Below the pieces are notes generated by a model. That model made no database searches. It worked only from the letters and a program-made list of their open reading frames with translations, and was not told the DNA's origin. Shown here piece by piece: positions 37,576 through 45,780 of a DNA stretch of 64,000 nt (the first letter of the stretch is position 1; each line of letters starts with the position of its first letter). The DNA comes from Bradyrhizobium arachidis (GTDB lineage Bacteria > Pseudomonadota > Alphaproteobacteria > Rhizobiales > Xanthobacteraceae), in assembly GCF_024758505.1 (NCBI RefSeq), contig NZ_CP077970.1:5146001-5210000 (forward strand). Reading direction: 5' to 3'. The position numbers were made by a program, and so were the translations under genes.

Positions 37576-38598
37576 TTACCGGCCAAAACCCGGGAACGGG
37601 AACAGGCCCGGCTGCTGCTGGGGCGGCGGAGGCGGAGGTGGCGGCTGCTGCTGGGGCAGCGGCTGCGGCGGGCGCTGCTGCTGCACCGTCTGCTTCGGCG
37701 GCGAGGATTTCTTCTGAGCCGGAGGCGGCGCCGGCGGCTTGGTGCCTGGATCGGGCGCAGCGGTCGCGATCGTCGTCTGCGGCTCCTTACAGTCGGTCAG
37801 CCAGATGTCGTAGATCGGATGCTCGACGCCGTGCAGGCCGGGGCTTGCCGCATACATCCATCCCGAAAAGATCCGCTTCACCTCGCCTTGGAGCGTGATC
37901 TCGTCGACCTCGACGAAAGCGTCGGTGTTGGCGGCTTCCGTCGCCGGGCGCGTGTAGCAGGCGTTGGTTTTGACGCGCAGCGCACCGAACTGCACGGTCT
38001 CGCCGATCTCCTCGTCGAAATTGATGATACGGCCGGTGATCTTGTCGAGCCCGGAGAAAGTCGCCTTCTTGTTCACGATCTTCTGCGCCGGCGGCTCGGT
38101 GACGACCTCGTCGCCCGGCTGCAGGCTTGCCGGCGTCTGCGGTACGGCGCCCGGCGCGCCCGCCGGTCCACCCTTGGGCTGGCGCTGGCCGGGCGGCAGG
38201 CCCGGCAGCGGATTGGCGCCCGGCTGGGGTGCTGCCTGCGGATTGGGTGGCGCAACCGCAACCGACGGCGGCTGGTTCTGGGGTACCACGGTCGAGCCCG
38301 GCGGCGGCGCCAATGGCTGCGACTGCACGGGACCCGGGAGCGCATTGCCCTGCTGGGCCGGCGGCGGCGCCGGACGCGTCGGCAGCACGCGGCCCTGCCG
38401 CGGCAGCTCTGGCACCACCTCTTCGTCGTCGTCAGGCATCTGCTGGGGCGGCTGATTGCCGCGGGGAATGGCCCCCGGCGGCCGCGGCGGCGGATCGGAG
38501 AAAATGGTGCCGATCTGCGCCTGCGCAGGTGGGGCAAGCGTCATCGCTGTGGCGGCGAGCAGAGCCGCAAGACCGGTCAGGACAAGGTTTCGAGACAT
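37576..38598 (-). CDS. DUF2155 domain exported protein
   Basis: A 340-residue predicted periplasmic protein. The signal peptide ends near APPAQAQ (residue 27). A long Pro/Gln-rich spacer follows (30-165). The DUF2155 domain is about 180-275: 'KATFSGLDKITGRIINFDEEIGETVQFGALRVKTNACYTRP' and 'RIFSGWMYAASPGLHGVEHPIYDIWLTDCK', with two conserved Cys that could form a disulfide. The C-terminus is a Pro/Gln tail. DUF2155 genes often sit near aat, accBC and NDUFA12 in alphaproteobacteria; the function is unknown. ATG at 38598 starts the signal peptide. Confidence 0.88.
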   Translation of the reverse strand: MSRNLVLTGLAALLAATAMTLAPPAQAQIGTIFSDPPPRPPGAIPRGNQPPQQMPDDDEEVVPELPRQGRVLPTRPAPPPAQQGNALPGPVQSQPLAPPPGSTVVPQNQPPSVAVAPPNPQAAPQPGANPLPGLPPGQRQPKGGPAGAPGAVPQTPASLQPGDEVVTEPPAQKIVNKKATFSGLDKITGRIINFDEEIGETVQFGALRVKTNACYTRPATEAANTDAFVEVDEITLQGEVKRIFSGWMYAASPGLHGVEHPIYDIWLTDCKEPQTTIATAAPDPGTKPPAPPPAQKKSSPPKQTVQQQRPPQPLPQQQPPPPPPPPQQQPGLFPFPGFGR

Positions 38599-38827
38599 CT
38601 CGCGCGGCTTCAACAGCGAATCGGGTTTCGGGACATTGTACAGGGGGTTACCGCCGCTCGCAGACCTTCCGGTTAACACGGCGAATACGGCGGGGAAAGG
38701 GCGGCAACCCTGCCCCGCCCGCCGGCCGTCTGGCCAGGACGCCCCGCAGATGGAATAGTTGCACCAGGGTCCGCGCCACGGGCCCCGGGCGTCTCCGGGC
38801 CAACCGGAGCAATATCAAGGGGGGAAC

Positions 38828-39607
38828 ATGCCCGATCGCATTCGTCTCGATGGCCGGGTCGCCGTCGTCACGGGCGCCGCCGGCTTCATCGGCCGCGCCA
38901 CCGCAAAACTGCTCGCCGACCGCGGCGCCCGCATCGTCGCCGTCGACCGTCGCGAAGCCGACCTCAAGACCGCGATCGTCGACCTGCCCGCTTCCGCCGA
39001 GGCACTCGCGATCGCCGCCGACGTCACCAGCGAGGACGAGGTCAAGGACTACGTCCGCGCCAGTGTCGACCGCTTCGGCAAGATCGACGTGTTCTACAAC
39101 AATGCCGGCATCGAGGGTGACGTCAGGAAGATCACCGACTATCCGCTCGAAAGCTTTCGCCGCGTGCTCGACGTCAACGTGATCGGCGTGTTCCTGGGGA
39201 TGAAGCACGTGCTGCCGGTCATGCTCGCGCGTAACAAGGGCAGCATCATCAACACCGCATCCATCGCCGGCCTGCTCGGCACGCCAGAGGTTGCGGTCTA
39301 CAGCGCCTCCAAGCACGCGGTCATCGGGCTCACCAAGAGTGCCGCGATCGAATGCTCCGGCACCGGCGTGCGCGTCAATTGCGTCTGCCCAGGACTGATC
39401 GAGAGCCGGATGCTGAGCGCCATCGTCAACGGCCGCAATGGCGGCAAGGCGCCGATCCCAAACGAGAAGCTCGCCGAGCGCATCCCCGCGCGCCGACTCG
39501 GCGATCCCTCGGAGGTCGCCTCGATCGTCGCGTTCCTTGCGTCGGATGAAGCGAGCTACGTGTCCGGCTCCGCCTACACCGTCGATGGCGGCCGCGTCGC
39601 GTCCTAG
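38828..39607 (+). CDS. Short-chain dehydrogenase/reductase (SDR)
   Basis: A 259-residue classical SDR. The cofactor motif is VVTGAAGFIGRATA with Asp (VAVDRRE) suggesting NAD preference. 'NNAGIEG', catalytic Ser in 'IINTASIAGLLG' and YSASK (Tyr/Lys) are present, plus the C-terminal 'SYVSGSAYTVDGGR'. The substrate is unknown. ATG at 38828 has GGGG-AAC upstream. It is followed by a palindromic repeat and an esterase gene. Confidence 0.93.
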   Translation: MPDRIRLDGRVAVVTGAAGFIGRATAKLLADRGARIVAVDRREADLKTAIVDLPASAEALAIAADVTSEDEVKDYVRASVDRFGKIDVFYNNAGIEGDVRKITDYPLESFRRVLDVNVIGVFLGMKHVLPVMLARNKGSIINTASIAGLLGTPEVAVYSASKHAVIGLTKSAAIECSGTGVRVNCVCPGLIESRMLSAIVNGRNGGKAPIPNEKLAERIPARRLGDPSEVASIVAFLASDEASYVSGSAYTVDGGRVAS

Positions 39608-39616
39608 TCCCGCGCC

Positions 39617-39737
39617 GTCATCCCGGGGCGTCTCGAAGAGGCGAACCCCAATTCGCGATTGCGAATTGTGGGATCTCGAGATTCTCTGGTGCGCAATTGC
39701 GCACTAAAGTTCGATGCTTCGCATCGCCCCGGAATGA
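39617..39737. repeat. Palindromic intergenic repeat element, about 120 bp
   Basis: Bounded by GTCATCCCGGGGCG and CGCCCCGGAATGAC, which are inverted with one mismatch, and containing further short dyads (AATTCGCGATTGCGAATT, GTGCGCAATTGCGCAC, ATCTCGAGAT). It fills the gap between the SDR and esterase genes. From general knowledge, elements with 'GTCATTCCGGGGCG' ends are abundant in Bradyrhizobium; none of the other repeats in this window matches it. Confidence 0.75.
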
Positions 39738-39765
39738 CTCCTCAAATCACAGGTCTCCTGCCCCA

Positions 39766-40713
39766 ATGCCCGTCGTCCTCGATCCCGATGCCGCCGCCGT
39801 CTACAAGGCTTTCCTGGAAGCCGGCCGGCCGCCTTATGAAACGCTGACCGCTCCCGAAGCGCGCGAGTCCTATCTTCAGGCCCACCTCGTCGTCAGTCCG
39901 GAGCCGCCCGAGCTTGCGCGGGTCGAGCAACTCGAAATCCCCTCGCCGCACGGCGCGATCCCGGCGCGCCTCTACGTGCCAAAACGCCTGCGGAAGCAGA
40001 ACGGCCTGTCGGCGGCGCTGGTGTTCTTCCACGGCGGCGGCTGGGTGATCGGCAATCTCGACACCCATGACGTCGCCTGCCGCAAACTCGCCGACGAGGG
40101 CGAGCTGATCGCGATCTCCGTCGACTATCGCCTCGCACCCGAGCACAAGTTTCCGGCCGCCGTCGACGACGCCATTACCGCAACCAAATGGGTGGGCGAC
40201 AACGCGAGGCAGCTCGGCATCGATGCTTCGCGCTTGTGTGTTGGCGGCGATAGTGCCGGCGGAAATCTCGCAGCCGTGGTCGCGATCGCCGCGCGCGACG
40301 GCAATGGTCCGGCCATCGCCGGACAGGTGCTGATCTACCCCGCCGTCGATTTCGCGATGACCACACCATCGCACAGCGAGCCCGAGACCAGCGTGCTGCT
40401 CACGCATTCCGTTATCCGCTGGTTCCGCGACCATTATCTGAACGGCACCGCCGACACCCACGACTGGCGCGCCTCGCCCGCACGCGTGTCGACGCTTGTC
40501 GGCCTGCCGCCCGCCTATGTGCTGACCGCCGGCGCCGATCCCCTGCGCGACGAGGGCGACGAATATGCCGCGCGCCTGAAGGCGGCCGGCGTGCCCGTCG
40601 CCTATAGGCACTTCCCGGGCCAATTCCACGGCTTCTTCACAATGGGCAAGCTGCTGCGGCAGGCCGATATCGCAGCACGCGAGATCGGGGCGTGGATGAA
40701 GGAATTGAATTGA
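39766..40713 (+). CDS. Alpha/beta hydrolase, hormone-sensitive-lipase (HSL) family esterase
   Basis: A 315-residue esterase. The oxyanion-hole motif HGGGW ('VFFHGGGWVIG') and nucleophile elbow GDSAGG ('LCVGGDSAGGNLAA') define the HSL family; the Asp and His are in 'TAGADPLRDEGDEYA' and 'FPGQFHGFFTM'. 'DYRLAPEHKFPAAVDD' is the conserved block after the oxyanion loop. It cleaves short acyl esters; the natural substrate is unknown. Its stop overlaps the likely TTG start of the next gene. Confidence 0.93.
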   Translation: MPVVLDPDAAAVYKAFLEAGRPPYETLTAPEARESYLQAHLVVSPEPPELARVEQLEIPSPHGAIPARLYVPKRLRKQNGLSAALVFFHGGGWVIGNLDTHDVACRKLADEGELIAISVDYRLAPEHKFPAAVDDAITATKWVGDNARQLGIDASRLCVGGDSAGGNLAAVVAIAARDGNGPAIAGQVLIYPAVDFAMTTPSHSEPETSVLLTHSVIRWFRDHYLNGTADTHDWRASPARVSTLVGLPPAYVLTAGADPLRDEGDEYAARLKAAGVPVAYRHFPGQFHGFFTMGKLLRQADIAAREIGAWMKELN

Positions 40714-41720
40714 CGATCAGTGTAGCCCGGACGGCCATCTCCATCCCCGTGCGTGGGCTGTCATGGCTCGGCGACCAGGGCACGCGTGCGATCGCAGCGC
40801 TGGTGGTGTTCGGGATCGCGATTCCGCCGCTCGGTGCGATGTTGCGGCCCTACGTCACCGAGGCGATCTTTCTTTTGCTCTGCATCTCCTTCATGCGCGT
40901 CGATCTGATCGCGCTGCGCGATCATTTGCGCCGGCCGGGACTGATCGTGGCGGCCACCGCGTGGACGACGATCGGCGTGCCCCTGATCTTCGGCCTGATC
41001 GCACATCTCACGGGCTTCGACACCCGCGCGCCCGGCCTGTTCCTGGCCCTGATGCTGCAGGCGATCGCATCGCCGATGATGGCCTCGCCCGCGATTGCTG
41101 CGCTGATGGGGCTCGACGCTACGCTCGTGCTCGTCACGCTGGTGACCAGCACGGCGCTCGTTCCCTTCACGGCCTCGCTGTTCGCGGCCCTCTTCCTGTC
41201 GGGAACACTCGACATTTCGCCGCTCGCGCTTGGGCTGAAGCTGCTTGCGATATTGGCGGGCTCGCTGTTGGTTGCCACCGCCATCCGCTGGATTTTTGGC
41301 GCTGACGCAATCCAGCGCCACCGCCGTCCCATCGACGGCGTCAACATCCTCATCCTGTTCGTGTTCGTCGCAGCCGTCATGGGCCATGTGATTGCGGATT
41401 TCCTCGCCAATCCCGTGTTGTCGATCGCGGTCGCCGCACTCTCCTTCGCCGTCTTCTTTGCCCTCCTGATCGTCACGACGCTGCTGTTCCGCCGCATCGG
41501 CTATGAACAGGCGCTCGCCCTCGGGCTGATGGTGTCGCAGCGGAACCTGGGCCTCATGCTGGCCGCGACCTCGGGCGCGCTGCCGGCCTTCACCTGGCTC
41601 TATTTCGCGCTGACCCAGTTTCCCTATTACGTGGCGCCGCAGATGCTCACGCCGATCGCACGGCGGCTGACGGCGAAGACCGAGACATCGCGCACGGCGA
41701 GCGCGACGAGCACGTCTTAG
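40710..41720 (+). CDS. SBF-like (bile acid:sodium symporter fold) membrane protein
   Basis: A 336-residue membrane protein with about nine to ten hydrophobic helices. Segments such as 'LGAMLRPYVTEAIFLLLCISFMRVDL', 'LMLQAIASPMMASPAIAALMGLD' and 'ALGLMVSQRNLGLMLAATSG' resemble SBF/arsenite-permease-like transporters; the substrate is unknown. Start choice: TTG at 40710 overlaps the esterase stop and has AAGGAA five bases upstream; GTG at 40692 is also in frame. The end overlaps the convergent regulator gene by four bases. Confidence 0.75.
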   Translation: MTISVARTAISIPVRGLSWLGDQGTRAIAALVVFGIAIPPLGAMLRPYVTEAIFLLLCISFMRVDLIALRDHLRRPGLIVAATAWTTIGVPLIFGLIAHLTGFDTRAPGLFLALMLQAIASPMMASPAIAALMGLDATLVLVTLVTSTALVPFTASLFAALFLSGTLDISPLALGLKLLAILAGSLLVATAIRWIFGADAIQRHRRPIDGVNILILFVFVAAVMGHVIADFLANPVLSIAVAALSFAVFFALLIVTTLLFRRIGYEQALALGLMVSQRNLGLMLAATSGALPAFTWLYFALTQFPYYVAPQMLTPIARRLTAKTETSRTASATSTS

Positions 41721-42655
41721 ACGGCGCGCGCCGCGCGACGCAGCGATTGCGGCGGCTGGCCGAAGGCGCGGATGAAGGCGCGCCGCATCCGCTCCGGATC
41801 GCGAAAGCCGGTGGACTGCGCCACGAGCTCGATCGCTTCGCTCGACGACTGCACGCGCTCGCGCGCCACCTCGATGCGCAACCGCTCGACCGCTTTCGAC
41901 GGCGTCGTGCCGGTCTCGGCGGTGAAGGCGCGGGCGAAATGCCGCGAGCTCATGCCGGCGCGCTCGGCGAGATCCTCGACGGTCAGCGGCGCGTCGAGAT
42001 TCTCCCGCGCCCAGGCGAGCAGCGGGCCGAACCGGCCGTTCGGCGTCTTCAATTCGAGCAGCGACGAGAATTGCGATTGCCCGCCGCTGCGGCGATGGTA
42101 GAGCACGAGCTGGCGCGCGGTGTCCTGCGCGACCGCTTCGCCGTAATCCTCAGTGACCATGGCAAGCGCGAGGTCGATCCCGGCGGTAATGCCGGCCGAC
42201 GTCCACACATTGTCGTCTCGCGTGAAGATCTGGTCGGGCTCGAGCTTGATCCTGGGATAGCGCGTGACGAAATCGCGGGTGCGGCCCCAATGCGTGGTCG
42301 CACGCTTGCCGTCCAGCAGGCCCGCCTCGGCGAGCACATAGGCGCCGGAGCAGACGCTTGCGACCCGCACGCCGCGTTTGGCCATCCGCTGCACGAAGGC
42401 GAGCGTCAGCGGGCAGCGCGACGCGGTCGCAATACCCTCACCGCCCGCCACGATCAACGTTGTGATGGCGCCGGCTGATTTGAGATCGCGCGCCATCATC
42501 TCCGCGCCGGAAGAGCTGCGTACTGGACCTGCCTTCACCGCAAGCACGCGGATCGCAGGCACCTTCCGCGTATAGCGCGTGGCGATCTCGAACACCGAGA
42601 TCGGGCCGGCCGCATCGAGCAATTGGAAATCCGGAAAGATCAGGACGCCGATCAT
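41717..42655 (-). CDS. GlxA-type transcriptional regulator (DJ-1/PfpI + AraC HTH)
   Basis: A 312-residue regulator. Residues 1-170 form a DJ-1/PfpI domain ('MIGVLIFPDFQLLDAAGPISVFEIA', nucleophile-type Cys in 'VASVCSGAYVLAEAG'). The C-terminal ~100 residues form an AraC/XylS double helix-turn-helix ('LTVEDLAERAGMSSRHFARAFTAETG', 'ELVAQSTGFRDPERMRRAFIRAFGQPP'). It probably senses a small molecule and controls the divergent DJ-1-family gene 134 bases away; that link is inferred. ATG at 42655 is chosen; GTG at 42667 is in frame. Confidence 0.9.
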   Translation of the reverse strand: MIGVLIFPDFQLLDAAGPISVFEIATRYTRKVPAIRVLAVKAGPVRSSSGAEMMARDLKSAGAITTLIVAGGEGIATASRCPLTLAFVQRMAKRGVRVASVCSGAYVLAEAGLLDGKRATTHWGRTRDFVTRYPRIKLEPDQIFTRDDNVWTSAGITAGIDLALAMVTEDYGEAVAQDTARQLVLYHRRSGGQSQFSSLLELKTPNGRFGPLLAWARENLDAPLTVEDLAERAGMSSRHFARAFTAETGTTPSKAVERLRIEVARERVQSSSEAIELVAQSTGFRDPERMRRAFIRAFGQPPQSLRRAARAV

Positions 42656-42789
42656 GATGAGGTCCACCGTATCAGAAAGTGATGTGTCCTAAAATGAGGG
42701 AATTATGCCATTTCGGACGGAAGGGCAGCATGGCATCGTGGTTCCGTCAAGCCAATTCTCTTCAAGCCAGTTTTCTGGAGGCCTTCCCG

Positions 42790-43476
42790 ATGTCGCAGCC
42801 GCTTCAGATCGGACTTCTCGTGTTTCCGCGCGTCACCCAGCTCGATCTCACCGGTCCCGTGCAGGTGTTTTCGAGCGTGCCCGGCGCAAAAGTGCATCTG
42901 ATCTGGAAACGCATCGAGCCGGTGCCGAGCGATTCCGTGCTGACGCTGACGCCGACCACGACCTTCGCCGACTGCCCGCAGCTCGACGTCATCTGCGTGC
43001 CCGGCGGTTTTGGCACCGACGAGCTCGTCAATGACGAGGAGACGCTCAACTTCCTGCGCAAGCAGGCCGACGGCGCGCAATACGTCACCTCGGTCTGCAC
43101 GGGATCGCTGGTGCTGGGCGCGGCCGGCCTGTTGAAGGGCTACCGCGCCGCCACCCATTGGAGCGCGACGGAGGTGCTGGCACTGTTCGGTGCGACACCG
43201 ACGCGCAACCGCGTCTGCATCGACCGCAACCGCGTCACCGGCGGAGGCGTCACCGCAGGCATCGACTTTGCACTGACACTGGTGTCGATCCTGGTCAACC
43301 GCACGCTTGCCGAGGCGATCCAGCTCCGGCTCGAATACAACCCCGCCCCGCCCTTCAACGCGGGCTCACCGGAGACTGCGCCTGCCGAGGTGCTCGCACT
43401 CATGAAGGAGAAGATTGCACCGTCGCAGGCCCGCCGCATCGAAGCCGCCAAGCGCGCGGCGGCACGCGTGATGTGA
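42790..43476 (+). CDS. inhA: DJ-1/PfpI family protein, isonitrile hydratase-like
   Basis: A 228-residue protein with the same length and order of motifs as Pseudomonas isonitrile hydratase InhA, which hydrates isonitriles to N-formamides. It has 'QIGLLVFPRVTQLDLTGPVQVF', 'PLQ/PTTTFADCPQLDVICVPGG'-type segments, Cys103 in '[19 protein letters not shown]', 'ATHWSATEVL', 'VTGGGVTAGIDFALTL' and 'LRLEYNPAPPFNAGSPETAP'. From memory these blocks match InhA closely, but I could not align them. The ATG at 42790 is used although the frame is open upstream. It is divergent from the GlxA-type regulator and followed by a terminator. Confidence 0.82.
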   Translation: MSQPLQIGLLVFPRVTQLDLTGPVQVFSSVPGAKVHLIWKRIEPVPSDSVLTLTPTTTFADCPQLDVICVPGGFGTDELVNDEETLNFLRKQADGAQYVTSVCTGSLVLGAAGLLKGYRAATHWSATEVLALFGATPTRNRVCIDRNRVTGGGVTAGIDFALTLVSILVNRTLAEAIQLRLEYNPAPPFNAGSPETAPAEVLALMKEKIAPSQARRIEAAKRAAARVM

Positions 43477-43496
43477 AACAGCGGATCACGACAGAA

Positions 43497-43526
43497 AAAG
43501 GCCGCTCGGTTTCCCAAGCGGCCTTT
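43497..43526 (+). terminator. Terminator-like hairpin after the isonitrile hydratase-like gene
   Basis: A 10-bp perfect stem AAAGGCCGCT / AGCGGCCTTT with a 10-base loop, 20 bases after the stop. The rest of the 331-bp gap up to the NDUFA12 gene shows nothing else I can name. Confidence 0.75.
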
Positions 43527-43807
43527 CCTGTCTCACGATGGCTGCACATATCACCGGGCGATTTCGGATCTTCTAGACCGGGGGCCTATCTCCCGATCGA
43601 GTCCTGCTCGGCAGCCGCTGCATTTCGGGACAGTCGCGATCTGTTGCCCGAACCGACGCGATGGTCTCCCATCTCCGTAAGATGGGTTTATTAGGCCGCA
43701 CGGCGCGTGCGAGCGCAATGGCTGCGCAAGCGGCGTCCCCGCTGATCCCGTTGTTCACAGGGTCAAGCGACGATGCGAATGCATCCAATGGAACGAGATC
43801 GAGAAAA

Positions 43808-44218
43808 TTAGCTGCCGGGCGTCCAGGCCTGGTAGTCGCCGGTGGCCTTCGGGCGCTTGCCGCTCGCGAGCGTCGAGCCGGACGGCCTGTACGCAGCGGG
43901 CGTGCCGGTCAGGTTCGGCTGATGCGGCTTTTCCCACTCGCGCGGCTTGTAACCGTCCTCGGTCGGCGGCACGTCGACGACGTGATGCAGCCAGCCGTGC
44001 CAGGACGGCGGCACGCGGCTCGCCTCCGCATAGCCATTATAGATCACCCAGCGCCGTTCGAATCCGAGCGTCGGATCGATCTGGCCGCCACGGGTGCGGT
44101 AGTAGCGGTTGCCCTGCTCGTCCGCGCCGACCAGTTCGCCGAAGCGCCAGGTCCAGAGCTGCGTGCCAAAAGTCTGGCTACTCCACCAGGTGAAGAGTTT
44201 CAGGAAGAACTGTTTCAT
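43808..44218 (-). CDS. NDUFA12 family complex I accessory subunit
   Basis: A 136-residue homologue of the mitochondrial complex I subunit NDUFA12/B17.2, retained in alphaproteobacteria. Visible family blocks are 'FLKLFTWWSSQTFGTQLWTWRFGELVGADEQGNRYY', 'RRWVIYNGYAEASRVPPSWHGWLHH' and 'YKPREWEKPHQPNLTGTPAAY'. It binds the peripheral arm of NADH:ubiquinone oxidoreductase. The ATG at 44218 gives the family start; a longer frame to 44365 is not conserved-looking. In many relatives this gene neighbours DUF2155; here they are about 5 kb apart. Confidence 0.94.
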   Translation of the reverse strand: MKQFFLKLFTWWSSQTFGTQLWTWRFGELVGADEQGNRYYRTRGGQIDPTLGFERRWVIYNGYAEASRVPPSWHGWLHHVVDVPPTEDGYKPREWEKPHQPNLTGTPAAYRPSGSTLASGKRPKATGDYQAWTPGS

Positions 44219-44431
44219 GCGGCGCGGGCCCTGCTTTCTGGCGCCCTGATGCCATCCGGCAGCCGAATTGTCCAGTTGGGCCCTAGGCGGATCTTGCCGC
44301 AAAGCGGTCGCGATCCGTTCATGCCGGGTACAGTCGTCGAGTGAAAGGCTGCCTCGTGCGCGCAATCCTGTGCGCGGCCCGGGAACCAGGGCCCCGTTAC
44401 TGGGTTTGTCCTCCGGGAAAAGGAGCCGAAC

Positions 44432-45148
44432 ATGAACAGTCTCAGAGTTTTAAGCGCCACAGCGGCTTTGGCGCTGGTGTTACCGTTGGTCACGTCGACC
44501 GCCAGCTTCGCGCAGGGTCCCGCTGGTGGAGGCCGCGGCCCCGGTGGCGGTGGTGGCGGACATGCCGCGATGGGTGGTGGCGGAGGTGGTGGTGGCCACG
44601 CCGCGATCGGTGGTGGCGGGGGCGCCCGGATGGGCGGTGGCCCTGGCGCCGGTGCGGCCTTTAGTGGCGGTGGCGGTAACTTCGCCGCAGGCGCCGCAAT
44701 GTCGCGGCCGAGCGTTGGTGCGGGGCCAGCCTTTGGCGGCGGCGGGCGCAGTTTCGCAGCAGGTGCCCCAGTCGCGCGGCCGAGCGTCGGCGCGGGACCG
44801 GCCTTTGCCGGCGGCAGTGTCGCAGCGGCCTCCCCGGGTTCGACCTGGCGCGGCAGTGGCGGCACCTGGCAAGGCGGCCGCTGGCACCATCGCGGTGGCG
44901 GATTCTGGCCGGGCGTCGCGGCCGGGGCTGCGATCGGAGCGCTTGGTTCGTACGCCTATTACGGCGGCGGGCCCTACTACGATGACTCCTACTACTATAA
45001 TGACGGCTATTACGATGACGGCGCGAGCGTCGCAGTCGTGCCTGACGGCGGCGATTCCGTTGCCTACTGCCAGCAGCGCTACCGGTCCTATGACCCGGCG
45101 TCAGGCACCTATCTTGGCTATGACGGCCTGCGGCATCCGTGCCCGTAG
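44432..45148 (+). CDS. BA14K family exported Gly-rich protein
   Basis: A 238-residue exported protein. The signal peptide ends at SFAQG (about residue 28). Residues 30-150 are Gly/Ala-rich with repeated 'RPSVGAGPAF' units. A hydrophobic stretch 'FWPGVAAGAAIGALGSYAYYGG' and a Tyr/Asp-rich part lead to the BA14K motif 'YCQQRYRSYDPASGTYLGYDG' with two conserved Cys (YCQQ... and HPCP). BA14K proteins of Brucella are lectin-like and immunoreactive; the role here is unknown. The ATG at 44432 follows AAAGGAG. Confidence 0.9.
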   Translation: MNSLRVLSATAALALVLPLVTSTASFAQGPAGGGRGPGGGGGGHAAMGGGGGGGGHAAIGGGGGARMGGGPGAGAAFSGGGGNFAAGAAMSRPSVGAGPAFGGGGRSFAAGAPVARPSVGAGPAFAGGSVAAASPGSTWRGSGGTWQGGRWHHRGGGFWPGVAAGAAIGALGSYAYYGGGPYYDDSYYYNDGYYDDGASVAVVPDGGDSVAYCQQRYRSYDPASGTYLGYDGLRHPCP

Positions 45149-45182
45149 TGGGCCTTGCGCCACGCGCATTCGACACGTGATG

Positions 45183-45215
45183 AAAAAGGCGTCGCTGTTC
45201 GGCGGCGCCTTTTTT
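45183..45215 (+). terminator. Rho-independent terminator after the BA14K gene
   Basis: A 13-bp stem AAAAAGGCGTCGC / GCGGCGCCTTTTT with one G-U pair, and a final T-run. It starts 34 bases after the stop. Confidence 0.9.
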
Positions 45216-45360
45216 CTGTGCGGCGCGCAGGCTCCATCTGGAACAGGCATCTGTGCACCCCACCGTGCATATCTGTACTGATCCAATCCAAAATTGACCC
45301 GATGCGCGATTCGCCTATATCAGCAATCGCTGTGGGGACTTCGATTGGTTAGGCAATGTC

Positions 45361-45780
45361 ATGCCGCGTATACTCGTGGTTGATGACGATCCGATGGTCG
45401 GCGCGACTATCGAGGTCCTCCTGCTACGCCAGGGCTTCGACGTCACGTTGACGGACGGCGGAGAGTCGGGGCTGGCTGCGCTCGAGACGCAGACGTTCGA
45501 CGTGATGCTGGTCGACATCTTCATGCCGCACATGCGCGGCTACGAATCCATCCGCATCTTTCATGAGCGCGCGCCGAACGTTCCGTTGATCGCGATGTCC
45601 GGCTATGCTTTCGCATCGTCAGCCTCGCCCTCCCCCGATTTCCTGCGCATGGCGCTCGAGCTTGGCGCGACGCGCTGCCTGCGCAAGCCGTTCACGCCGG
45701 ATACGCTCTTGACCACCATTCAGGAATGCCTCGGACGGCCGAACGAGAGCGCACCGACGAAGGACAAGTCATCCCCTTGA
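45361..45780 (+). CDS. Single-domain response regulator (CheY-like)
   Basis: A 139-residue receiver without output domain. The acidic pocket is VVDDDP (residues 6-11), the acceptor Asp52 lies in 'VMLVDIFMPHMRG', Ser in 'PLIAMSGYAF' and Lys in 'RCLRKPFTPD'. It overlaps the following hybrid kinase gene, so it is its probable phospho-partner. Confidence 0.92.
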   Translation: MPRILVVDDDPMVGATIEVLLLRQGFDVTLTDGGESGLAALETQTFDVMLVDIFMPHMRGYESIRIFHERAPNVPLIAMSGYAFASSASPSPDFLRMALELGATRCLRKPFTPDTLLTTIQECLGRPNESAPTKDKSSP

